In this document: positions 27,957 through 35,964 of the stretch, in pieces
How positions within the stretch are numbered: the first letter of the stretch is position 1
Layout: each line of letters starts with the position of its first letter
Program-made: the position numbers and the translations under genes
DNA from: Verrucomicrobiota bacterium
GTDB taxonomy: Bacteria; Verrucomicrobiota; Verrucomicrobiia; Opitutales; Opitutaceae
Direction of reading: 5' to 3'
Length of the DNA stretch: 64,000 nucleotides
Assembly (NCBI GenBank): GCA_016871755.1
Contig: VHCJ01000006.1
Coordinates: forward strand, 62,001-126,000
The notes under the pieces: generated by a model
Told to the model about the DNA's origin: nothing
Database searches by the model: none
The model's input: the letters and a program-made list of their open reading frames with translations, nothing else

Positions 27957-29728
27957 ATGAAACGCGAGGCCCTGGCATCGCGGACGCTGACCGGCTACAT
28001 CTGGGCCAGTCGCCGGGTGCTGCTGCCCGGACTGGCCCTGGCGCTGCTGCGATCGCTGGCGGTGGCGCCCTGCCCGTGGCTGTTCCAGCGGATGATCGAC
28101 GTCTGCGTGCCGGCGCGCGACCTTGAGGGCCTGCTCCTGCTGGCCGGCATCTTCATCGGACTGCTCGGCGTGCATTACGTCTTCTCGGTCTGGGGGGCGA
28201 ATGAGATCGCGAAGGGCATGGCGCAGATGCTGGTGGAACTCCGCAGCCGGATCTTCTTCAAGCTGCAGTTCCTGAGCTTCGGCTATCTCGACCAGCAGCG
28301 CACGGGACGCCTGCTCTCCAAGTACGCCTTCGACACGCAGAAGGTGGAAGCGCGCTGTACAACATCCTGAATCAGTTCCTGCCGAACGTACTCTACGGCG
28401 CGAGCATCCTGCTGATCCTCGCCGTGCTCGACTGGCGGCTGGCGGTGATCCTTGCCCTCGTGCTGCCGTTCTACGCGGTGGCGAAGCTGAAGTTCTCGGA
28501 GCGAATCCAAGGCACCAATCGCGACGCCCGGCTGGCGCAGGAACGGCTCACCGGGACGGCGAGCGAGTACATCTCCGCGCTGCGGCTCGTGCGCAGCTTC
28601 GGCGAGGAACGGCAGGCGGAGGCGGACCTCGACCGCAGCAGTCTCGACTTCGCCCGGAGTCGCGTCGCGCAGAGTTACGTCAACGCGGTCTTCGGCACCT
28701 TCTGGTGCGTCAGCACCCAGATCATCGCCCTCGTGGTGATGGCGGGCGGCGCCTACCTCGCGATCCGCGGAGGCCTCTCCCTCGGGACGCTGTTCGCCTT
28801 CGTCGCCGGCCTGCCCATCGTGCTTGGACCGATTCAGGCGTTCATCGGACTGACCGAACAGTACTTCGCCGGAAGGGAGAGCTTCCACAGCATCAAGGAA
28901 CTGATCGACTCCGCGTACGTGGAGTCGTGGCACGGGACCCGGCGCACCGGGCGACTCCGCGGCGAAATCCGGTTCGAGTCGGTGGCCTTCGCCTATCCGA
29001 CGGCCCCGGAGCGGCGGGTGCTCGAGCCATTCTCGCTGCACATCCAGCCGGGCGAACACATCGCCTTCGTCGGTCCGTCCGGTTCCGGCAAAAGCACTCT
29101 GGCAAACTTGCTCCTCGGACTCTACGCCCCGGATGAAGGCCGGATCCTGATCGACGGCGTTCCGCAGTCGGAATGGGACATGCGGTGGATCCGACGCCAA
29201 CTCGCCGTCGTCCTGCAGGACAGCATCCTGCTCTCGGGCACCGTGCGCGAGAACCTGCGCTTCGCGAAGGCCGACGCCACGGACGCGGAGATCCGCGAGG
29301 CGGCGCGCCAGGCCAACGCCGAGGAGTTCATCCAGCGTCTCCCGCAGGGCTACGACACCCTCGTCGGGGAGCGCGGCACCACCTTGTCCGGCGGCCAACG
29401 CCAACGCCTGGCGATCGCCCGCGCGGTGCTGCGGAATCCACCCGTCCTGATCCTCGATGAAGCGACGTCGGCGCTCGACTACGAGAGCGAGCGGCTCATT
29501 CAGGAGGCGATCGACCGCCTGTCCGCTGGACGGACGGTGATAACGATCGCCCACCGGTTGAGCACGATACGCAATGCCTCGCGCATCGTCGTCCTCGACG
29601 CCGGACGTCTGGTCGAGGAAGGCAACTTCACCTCCCTGCTGGCGCGCAACGGTGCCTTCGCGCGGCTTGTCGCCGCGCAGGAAGTCGCCCACGCTTCCCC
29701 TACTCCGGCCTCCCCCCTCCGCTCATGA
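27957..29728 (+). pseudogene. ABC exporter (MsbA-like half-transporter) interrupted by a -1 frameshift
   Basis: The N-terminal membrane domain starts at 27957 and reads normally to SKYAFDTQKVE; then the frame runs to a TGA at 28368. Similarity resumes one base out of register at ALYNILNQFLPNVLYG, and the rest (about 455 residues) is intact. Loss of a single G or C near 28350 explains it. The nucleotide-binding domain has Walker A GPSGSGKST, Q-loop VLQDSILLSG, signature LSGGQRQRLAIARA, Walker B LILDEATSALD and the AHRLSTIR switch. Full length would be about 590 residues, normal for lipid or peptide exporters of the MsbA type. The 3' end overlaps the next gene by ATGA. A sequencing error is as likely as true inactivation. 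Confidence 0.87.
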
Positions 29729-30246
29729 AACGACTCGCCCTGCTTACCCTGGCCCTCGCCGGCCTCCTCCCCACCCTCCCGGCCCAGACCACCAGCCCGG
29801 GCCTGCGCGCGATACTCTCCGAAGCCGAATGGCGGCGCGCGGGGCTCGACCGCCTCACGCCCGACCAGATCGGAGTGATCGACGCCGCCCTGATCCGCCA
29901 CTACCAGGGTTCCACTCAGGCGCTCAAGACGGAGTTGGAATCCGCCAAGCGCGAGATCGCCGCCGTGACGGAAGTGAAGCGGGAACGCACGCTGCTCGAG
30001 CGCTTCGGTCTGCCGATCCTGAGCGACGTCGACTGGCGCGAACTGCCGCCGCTCCGTGCGAAGGTCGTCGAATGGCAGACTGCCAACCGCTTCAAGCTCG
30101 ACAACGGACAAGTCTGGGAGGGCCTTGAGCCCATCCCGTATGAACTCGCCGGCCAGGACGTGGAAATCACGGCGCGCCCGGCCGGTCGCTTCCAGCTGAC
30201 CGTCGCCGGCCGCAGCACCGGGCTCCGGGTCATCCGCCTGCGCTGA
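29725..30246 (+). CDS. Small exported protein of unknown function
   Basis: 173 residues. Residues 1-20 are a clear signal peptide (MKRLALLTLALAGLLPTLPA). A charged helical stretch (about 60-100, rich in Lys and Glu) may form a short coiled coil. The C-terminus has KLDNGQVWEG and AGRFQLTVAG then LRVIRLR, a small beta domain seen at the end of various short periplasmic proteins of proteobacteria and Opitutaceae, with no known activity. The start codon overlaps the ABC exporter stop (ATGA), so translation is coupled; it may be a periplasmic partner of that exporter. The function is unknown. Confidence 0.75.
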   Translation: MKRLALLTLALAGLLPTLPAQTTSPGLRAILSEAEWRRAGLDRLTPDQIGVIDAALIRHYQGSTQALKTELESAKREIAAVTEVKRERTLLERFGLPILSDVDWRELPPLRAKVVEWQTANRFKLDNGQVWEGLEPIPYELAGQDVEITARPAGRFQLTVAGRSTGLRVIRLR

Positions 30247-30250
30247 TCCT

Positions 30251-31105
30251 GTGATCACTCTCGCCAACGCCGAACTCGCGCTGCAAGTGCTCGATCCGGT
30301 CGCTGACCGGGAACGCCTGGGCAGCCGTTACTGCTGGGGCGGCTACATCTGGCAGGTGCTCGACGCGGCCGGTGCCCCGCTGGTCACGGGACCCGAATGG
30401 CCGAATCCGGCGCCCCGCCCCTTCAACGGTCAGGGTCTGCCTGAGTCATTCCGCTTCCGGCGACGCAGCGGCGAAGCGCTCACGTGGGACGGCCGCGAGG
30501 GCGTGCATCTTGGCGGCGGGCGAGTCGGACTCGACGCTAAGGGTGAGCCCATCGTGGTCGAGCCCTGCACGTGGGAGATCGAGCGCGGCGTGGATCGCCT
30601 CCACTTCCGGACCGCGCAACGCACGCACGGGTACGACACGGCGCTTGAACGCGAAGTCCGGCTCGAAGGCCGCACCGTCTGGTCATTCTCCCGACTCACC
30701 AACCGCGCCCCCCGGCCCCTGTCGCTGGAGTGGTTTCCACACCCGTTCTTCGCGCTCACCGACCGCCTGATCGAGGTGGAGGTGCCTCCCGCCTGCCGCC
30801 TCGCGGACAACCCGGGGTTCTCGCTGGAAGGACGTCGCTTGGCTTCCCGCAAACGCTTCGACGGCGACCGCGATGGGCACATGGACTTCCTGATCCTGCC
30901 GCCGGAGATCCCCGTCCGCGCGCGCCTCAGCCATCCCCGGCTGGAGTGGGTCGACTTTGTCACCAGCTACGCGCCGTCGGAGTGCCTGGTCTGGGGCAAC
31001 GGCAACACCTTCTCGATCGAACCCTACCTCACCGCCGTGCTCGCGCCCGGCGAGACGCGGGAGTGGTGGGTCAGCACCGCGTTCGGCCCGGCCCGCCCGG
31101 CCTGA
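30251..31105 (+). CDS. Galactose-mutarotase-like protein
   Basis: 284 residues starting with GTG 30251, 4 bp after the previous stop. The sequence is almost all beta-strand. Features such as CWGGYIWQVLDAAG, RTVWSFSRLTNRA, LEWFPHPFFALTD and CLVWGNGNTFSIEPYL recall the aldose-1-epimerase supersandwich fold, including a conserved His (HPFF) and a late Glu. It would bind or mutarotate a sugar in the cytoplasm. Last gene of the symporter/oxidoreductase operon, which supports a sugar role. Assignment to the fold is reasonable; activity is inferred. Confidence 0.65.
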   Translation: MITLANAELALQVLDPVADRERLGSRYCWGGYIWQVLDAAGAPLVTGPEWPNPAPRPFNGQGLPESFRFRRRSGEALTWDGREGVHLGGGRVGLDAKGEPIVVEPCTWEIERGVDRLHFRTAQRTHGYDTALEREVRLEGRTVWSFSRLTNRAPRPLSLEWFPHPFFALTDRLIEVEVPPACRLADNPGFSLEGRRLASRKRFDGDRDGHMDFLILPPEIPVRARLSHPRLEWVDFVTSYAPSECLVWGNGNTFSIEPYLTAVLAPGETREWWVSTAFGPARPA

Positions 31106-31161
31106 CGCCGCCCGACGGGGCGCCCGCGGCGTCGCGAGCGTCCGCCCAACCAGGTCCGAGG

Positions 31162-31983
31162 TCAGTCGTCCTGCGGCCGCCAGCCCAGTTCATCCGCGAG
31201 GCCACGGAGGTCGATGAAGGAACTCAGGGGTTCATCGCCGGCGACGGGAACTTGCGGGAAGAAACGCTCGCGGATGCGCTCGATCGGCCAGTCGAGCCAC
31301 GGGCGGGCACTGGCCGGAAGGAAACACCGGTAGCCGGAGCGCGGGCGCACGAGCGCCTGGTGGATGGCCCGGGCGGCATCGGCATACGTGCTCCACGCGA
31401 ACGCCTCGTCGACCGGGACGTCGCGGTCCACGACCGTGATTCCGCGGGGGCGGGGCGCCGGGAACAGGGCCGGGAACCGAAAGGCAATCCCGGTGAATCC
31501 GTGGCAGTGCACGAAGTAACGCAGTTGCTCCTCCCCGAGGGCCTTGGACAGGGCGTAGGGGTTGGTCGGCGTGGCGGGGGAGTCACCGCTCAGCGGCAGC
31601 CCGGACAACCGGCTGGGGGCATCGTGCTGGGAGAACCGCTCCGACCGCATCGCCTGCACGGAGCTGGCGAAGATGAAGCGCCCCACCCCTCCCCGCCGCG
31701 CCCGCTCAAGCGCGTGGAAGTTCATGGTGACGTTGTCCGTGAAGACCATCCGGCCATCGAGACCGTAGGACGTGGCGTGGTTGGCGAGGTGCACGACCGC
31801 ATCGCAGCCCGCCCACGCGTCGTCCACCACCGCCGCGGCGCGAAGGTCCTCGACGCGCAGGACGCCGGGAACGTCGGTCGCCGACACCACGTCGCTGGCC
31901 AGCACCTCGTGCCCCGCGGCGAGCAACTGCCGCCACGTCTCGCGGCCGAGCCGGCCGGCTGCTCCGGTCAGGACGATGCGCAT
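31162..31983 (-). CDS. NAD-dependent epimerase/dehydratase
   Basis: 273 residues of the extended SDR family: GAAGRLGRE nucleotide-binding loop (about 7-15), FIFASSVQAM with the active-site Ser, and NPYALSKALGE (YxxxK). Its profile is like uronate dehydrogenases and related NAD-dependent sugar enzymes. The ATG at 31983 lies 16 bp after the stop of the ABC ATPase gene, so it is the final gene of the polyamine-type importer operon or is simply transcribed from it. No functional link to polyamines is known. A convergent mutarotase-like gene ends 56 bp away. Confidence 0.82.
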   Translation of the reverse strand: MRIVLTGAAGRLGRETWRQLLAAGHEVLASDVVSATDVPGVLRVEDLRAAAVVDDAWAGCDAVVHLANHATSYGLDGRMVFTDNVTMNFHALERARRGGVGRFIFASSVQAMRSERFSQHDAPSRLSGLPLSGDSPATPTNPYALSKALGEEQLRYFVHCHGFTGIAFRFPALFPAPRPRGITVVDRDVPVDEAFAWSTYADAARAIHQALVRPRSGYRCFLPASARPWLDWPIERIRERFFPQVPVAGDEPLSSFIDLRGLADELGWRPQDD

Positions 31984-31999
31984 GGCGAGGGGCGGGAGC

Positions 32000-33088
32000 T
32001 CAGGCGGGTCCGACCACGGCGACATCGTCGCTGTGGACGCCGCACCACACGGTGTCGCCGGCGTGGATGGCCTCGCGGAGCGCGCTCTCGTTGGCGACCA
32101 GCGCAGTCAGTCGCGTTCCGGATTCGGTTTGCAGATGCAACCGGTCAAGCGCCCCCTGGAACAGTTCGTCGGTCACGCGCGCGGTGAACCCCGCCGCGTC
32201 ACCGATCGGCCGCTTGGAGACGAGGATCTTCTCGGGCCGCAGTGAGACCACTCCGCTGGTCCAGTCGGAGGGCCAGCGCTCCGCCGGAATCTCGACCTCC
32301 AGCCCCCCCTCGACCCGCAGCCGGACCGCGGCCGGGGTGCGGCTGAGCGCCTCGGCGCGGAGCAGGTTGGCCTCGCCGATGAAGTCGGCGACGAACGTCG
32401 TGCGCGGATGGTGATAGATGTCGGACGGCGAACCGATCTGCTCGACACGGCCGCGATTGAAGACGGCGATGCGGTCGCTCATGGTCAACGCCTCCTCCTG
32501 ATCGTGGGTGACGAACACGAACGTCATGCCCAAGTGCCGCTGCAGGCGCTTCAGTTCCAGCTGCATTTGCTGGCGCAGTTTGGCGTCGAGGGCGGAGAGC
32601 GGCTCGTCGAGCAGAAGCACCTTCGGTCGCGGCACGATCGCGCGCGCGAGGGCGACGCGCTGGCGCTGTCCCCCGGAGAGTTCGTGGGGACGGCGGGCGG
32701 AGAAGCCGCCGAGGGCGACGAGATCGATGACCTCGCCGACCCGCCGCTCGATCTCGGCCGCCGGGACCTTCTGCATGCGCAGACCGAAGGCGATGTTCTC
32801 GGCGACCGTCAGGTGCGGGAACAAGGCGTAGCTCTGGAAGACCTGGTTGACGTTCCGGCGGTAGGGCGCGAGGTGGGTGACATCCTCGCCGTCGATCCGC
32901 AGTGCACCGCGGGTGGGCGTCTCGAATCCGGAAAGCATCCGCAGGAGGGTGGTCTTGCCGCAGCCCGAGGGTCCCAGCAACGTGAGGAATTCGCCGGCGG
33001 CGACGTCGAGACTGACACCGTCGACCGCGGTGAAGCTGCCGAAGCACTTGGTCACCTCACGGATTTCGATCACGGCGGCGGACGGCAT
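32000..33088 (-). CDS. potA: Polyamine-type ABC importer, ATP-binding subunit
   Basis: 362 residues. Walker A GPSGCGKTTLL, Q-loop QVFQSYALFPHLTV, signature LSGGQRQRVALARA, Walker B VLLLDEPLSALD and the switch His (VTHDQEEA) are all present, followed by a TOBE-type C-terminal domain. Sequence and setting fit PotA of spermidine/putrescine importers. It follows the permease gene potB by 18 bp. It hydrolyses ATP at the inner face of the membrane to drive import. Iron(III) or sulfate importers share this ATPase type, so the name depends on the neighbouring binding protein and permeases. Confidence 0.9.
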   Translation of the reverse strand: MPSAAVIEIREVTKCFGSFTAVDGVSLDVAAGEFLTLLGPSGCGKTTLLRMLSGFETPTRGALRIDGEDVTHLAPYRRNVNQVFQSYALFPHLTVAENIAFGLRMQKVPAAEIERRVGEVIDLVALGGFSARRPHELSGGQRQRVALARAIVPRPKVLLLDEPLSALDAKLRQQMQLELKRLQRHLGMTFVFVTHDQEEALTMSDRIAVFNRGRVEQIGSPSDIYHHPRTTFVADFIGEANLLRAEALSRTPAAVRLRVEGGLEVEIPAERWPSDWTSGVVSLRPEKILVSKRPIGDAAGFTARVTDELFQGALDRLHLQTESGTRLTALVANESALREAIHAGDTVWCGVHSDDVAVVGPA

Positions 33089-33106
33089 GGCGGCGGTGCG
33101 GAAGGC

Positions 33107-33991
33107 TCACGGGCTGGCGGACGACCGGCGACGGCGGTGGGCGAGCGCGTAGGTGACGATGAACATCAAGGTGAACACGATGCCCAGGGCGGCGCCGAAC
33201 GGGGCGTTCCGGGCGCGGAAGAACTGGTTCTGGATGACGTTGCCGATCAGCGGCACCTGAGCGCCCCCCATCAGGTCGGTGATCGCAAACATCCCGATCG
33301 CCGGGACGAACACCAGGAGAATGCCGGCGGCGATGCCCGGCCACGTCAGGGGAATGATCACCTCGGAAAACGCGCGGATCGGCCCGGCGCCGAGATCATG
33401 GGCGGCCTCGACCAGCGCGTTGTCCAGCTTCTCCGCGCTGCCGTAGATCGGCAGGATCATGAATGGCAGGTAGGCGTAGACGAGGCCGATGATGACGGCG
33501 GTGGGTGTGTAGAGGAGGGAAAGCGGTGCGGTCACCACACCCGAAAACTGCAGGAGCCCGTTCAGCAAGCCCTCCGTCTTGAGGATCGCGATCCACGCAT
33601 ACGTCCGGATCAGGAAACTCGTCCAAAAGGGAATCATCACGAGGAGGAGGAGCCGCTCGCGCAGCGGCGAACGCTGGCGCGCGATGAACCACGCCACCGG
33701 GTAACCCACGGCGACGCAGATCACGGTGGTGACGGCGGCGTAGCCCACGGAGCGGCCGAGGATGCGGAGGTAGATCGGGTCAAAGACGCGGGCGTAGTTT
33801 TCCCACGTGAAGTCGTAGATCACGCGGCCGAGATCGTCGCGCTGGCAGAAACTGTACACGGCGAGACCAGCGATCGGCACGACCACGAACAGCACCAGCC
33901 AGAGGCCGAGCGGGGCGAGCAGCAGCCATGCCATCACCCCCGCCCGGCGGCCGCCCGCCGGGGCGGGCGCGGTGTCGGACAGGGCGTGCAT
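33107..33991 (-). CDS. potB: Polyamine-type ABC importer, permease subunit 1
   Basis: 294 residues with six predicted membrane helices (first near 20-40, LLLAPLGLWLVLFVVVPIAG) and the cytoplasmic EAA loop VEAAHDLGAGPIRAFSEVII that docks to the ATPase. The LPFMILPIYGSAEKLD segment is typical of PotB. It lies between the binding-protein gene (33-bp gap) and the ATPase gene. It forms the transmembrane channel with the PotC-like subunit. Confidence 0.9.
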   Translation of the reverse strand: MHALSDTAPAPAGGRRAGVMAWLLLAPLGLWLVLFVVVPIAGLAVYSFCQRDDLGRVIYDFTWENYARVFDPIYLRILGRSVGYAAVTTVICVAVGYPVAWFIARQRSPLRERLLLLVMIPFWTSFLIRTYAWIAILKTEGLLNGLLQFSGVVTAPLSLLYTPTAVIIGLVYAYLPFMILPIYGSAEKLDNALVEAAHDLGAGPIRAFSEVIIPLTWPGIAAGILLVFVPAIGMFAITDLMGGAQVPLIGNVIQNQFFRARNAPFGAALGIVFTLMFIVTYALAHRRRRSSASP

Positions 33992-34024
33992 TGAGGACCG
34001 GTGCCGGGGACGTGACTCCCGCGG

Positions 34025-35065
34025 TCAGCGGGAATTCTTGAGGTCCGTGATCAACTCGTCGATCAAGGCCCCGGTCTCGCCGAGGTGGCGGAACGTATCG
34101 AACTTCCGGTTACCCGGCGGGTAGCTCGCCGGGTTGGCCAGTTGCTCGGCGGAGAGCAGGCGCCGCGCCGCGCCGTTCGGGTTGGTGTAGGGGAACTCGT
34201 CGGAGATCGCCTTGCTCACCTCCGGCCGGAGCAGGTAGTCGATGAAGCGGTGCGCGGCGTCGACGTTCTTCGCGCCCTCGGGGATCGCCATGACATCGAT
34301 GAACTGGTGCGCCCCCTCCTTCGGGATGACATAGGCGAACTTCGGGTTCTCCGACCACAACCGGGCCGCCTCGCCGCCCCAGACGTAGCCGAGGTCCACG
34401 TCGCCGTTGAGCAGGGCCGTCTTGGGACTGTCGGAGTCGTACAGCTTGATGCGCTTCATCCACTGCGCGAGCAGCGGCCGCGCCTCGGCAAGGTTCTTCG
34501 CGTTGATCTCGTTGAGCGGATAACCGAGCACATAGAGGGCGGCGGTGACGAGTTCGCGGGCATCGTCGACCACCACGATGCGGCCGGCATGGCGGGGAGC
34601 GAAGAGGTCGGCGAGGCCGGTGACCGGTTCCTTGATGCGCTCGGTGTTCACGACGATTCCAACGGTGCTCACCATGTACGGCACGGTGTAGCGCTGCTCG
34701 GGGTCGTGCGGCAGGTTGAGGTACTCCGGCAGGAGGTTGCTCACTCCGGGCAGCTTGGCGCGATCCAGTGGCAGGAGCAGACGGTTCCGAATCAAGGCCT
34801 CGGCGATGTAGTCCGGCGGCTGGACCAAGTCGTAGGCCGTCCCGCCCGCCAGCAGCTTGGCGAGCATTTCCTCCCCGGAGGCGAAGGTCTCGTAGTTGAT
34901 GCGGATCCCGGTCTCACGCGTGAATCCCCCGAGGACCGATTGCGGGAAGTACTCCGACCAAGCGAACAGGTTGATCTCTTTGTTGGCGGCACGGAGCGGC
35001 GCGAGCAGCAAAGCCAGCGCGGTGACGAGGACGGCGAGGGCGCGGGAACCGGGGAGCGGGATCAT
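34025..35065 (-). CDS. potD: Polyamine-type ABC importer, periplasmic substrate-binding protein
   Basis: 346 residues with an N-terminal signal peptide (about 1-26, LAVLVTALALLLAPLRA). The mature part begins NKEINLFAWSEYFPQSVLGG, the classic start of PotD/PotF proteins, followed by GGTAYDLVQPPDY, YTVPYMVSTVGIVVN and YVWGGEAARLW. Asp and Trp residues in these stretches line the polyamine pocket in the family. Whether putrescine or spermidine is bound cannot be told. The gene begins 10 bp after the PotC-like permease gene, an unusual position between the two permeases. Confidence 0.9.
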   Translation of the reverse strand: MIPLPGSRALAVLVTALALLLAPLRAANKEINLFAWSEYFPQSVLGGFTRETGIRINYETFASGEEMLAKLLAGGTAYDLVQPPDYIAEALIRNRLLLPLDRAKLPGVSNLLPEYLNLPHDPEQRYTVPYMVSTVGIVVNTERIKEPVTGLADLFAPRHAGRIVVVDDARELVTAALYVLGYPLNEINAKNLAEARPLLAQWMKRIKLYDSDSPKTALLNGDVDLGYVWGGEAARLWSENPKFAYVIPKEGAHQFIDVMAIPEGAKNVDAAHRFIDYLLRPEVSKAISDEFPYTNPNGAARRLLSAEQLANPASYPPGNRKFDTFRHLGETGALIDELITDLKNSR

Positions 35066-35075
35066 AGAAAAGGGT

Positions 35076-35906
35076 TCAGGGGGCGCGCCGTCCGAGTCGG
35101 CGCAGGTGTTCCGAGAAGAGGACGAAAGCGACCGTCGCGACGATGAACAGGACGGAGAGCGCGTTCAACATCGGGTTGAGCCCAACCTTGGCCATGCCGA
35201 ACACGAGGAGCGGCAGCGTCGCCACCTGCGCGCTCGCGGTGAAGAAGGTCACAATGAGTTCGTCCAGCGAGAGGGTGAACGCCATCAGCGCGCCGGAGAG
35301 GATTGCCGGACGAAGGTAGGGTACGATGACGAGGAGGAAGGCTCTTACGGGGGTGGCGCCGAGATCCATCGCGGCCTCTTCCAATGCAGGATCCATGCCC
35401 TGCAACCGCGCCTGCACGGCAATGAGCACGAACGGGAAGCAGAAGGTGGTGTGGGCCACGATCACGGTGAGGAAACCCAGCTTCAGGCCGACGGTGGTGA
35501 ACAGGACGAGGAGGCTGATCCCCATCACGATCTCGGGCATGATCATGGGCACCGCGATCAGGGTCTGGAGGGTGCGACCGAAGCGGTACCGGTAGCGGTG
35601 CAGCAGCCACGCTCCGACCGTGCCGAGCGCCACGGAGAGAACGGTCGTGCAGCCGGCGACGATGAGGCTGTTTTTCAACGCCCGCATTATGCGCGTGTCG
35701 TCCCAGAGCCGTCCGTACCAATCGAGGGTGAATCCCTCCCAGACGACGTTGAGCCGCGAGGCGTTGAACGAATACACCACCAGCACGAGGATCGGCAGGT
35801 AGAGGAAGAGGAAGACGACAACCGTCCACGCGCCCAGCCCCGCCTCCAGCAACCTCAGCCCCGACCAGCGGGCATGGAGCGGGGGCGGTGGAGGGATCGG
35901 TCGCAT
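35076..35906 (-). CDS. potC: Polyamine-type ABC importer, permease subunit 2
   Basis: 276 residues with about six membrane helices and the EAA loop EEAAMDLGATPVRAFLLVIV. LPILVLVVYSFNASR near the N-terminus and FTLSLDELIVTFFTA near the C-terminus are PotC signatures. It is first in the importer gene order (C-D-B-A), 58 bp after the AsmA-like gene on the same strand. The start at 35906 is supported by a strong Shine-Dalgarno (see separate entry), which is rare in this window. Confidence 0.9.
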   Translation of the reverse strand: MRPIPPPPPLHARWSGLRLLEAGLGAWTVVVFLFLYLPILVLVVYSFNASRLNVVWEGFTLDWYGRLWDDTRIMRALKNSLIVAGCTTVLSVALGTVGAWLLHRYRYRFGRTLQTLIAVPMIMPEIVMGISLLVLFTTVGLKLGFLTVIVAHTTFCFPFVLIAVQARLQGMDPALEEAAMDLGATPVRAFLLVIVPYLRPAILSGALMAFTLSLDELIVTFFTASAQVATLPLLVFGMAKVGLNPMLNALSVLFIVATVAFVLFSEHLRRLGRRAP

Positions 35907-35908
35907 GC

Positions 35909-35922
35909 GTTCCTCCTTTCTC
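35909..35922 (-). promoter_or_regulatory. Strong Shine-Dalgarno sequence for potC
   Basis: On the minus strand AAAGGAGG is followed five nucleotides later by ATG 35906. Nearly all other starts in this window are preceded by pyrimidine-rich or unremarkable sequence with no such motif, so potC may be translated unusually well or initiated independently of the upstream gene. Confidence 0.75.
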
Positions 35923-35964
35923 GCCGCCCACCCCCCCGAGGCAAGCGGGGAAACGCCCGGACGG

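Noticed and set aside
28345-28356. Programmed frameshifting in the ABC exporter gene
   Set aside because: No slippery sequence near GGTGGAAGCGCG; a lost base fits better.
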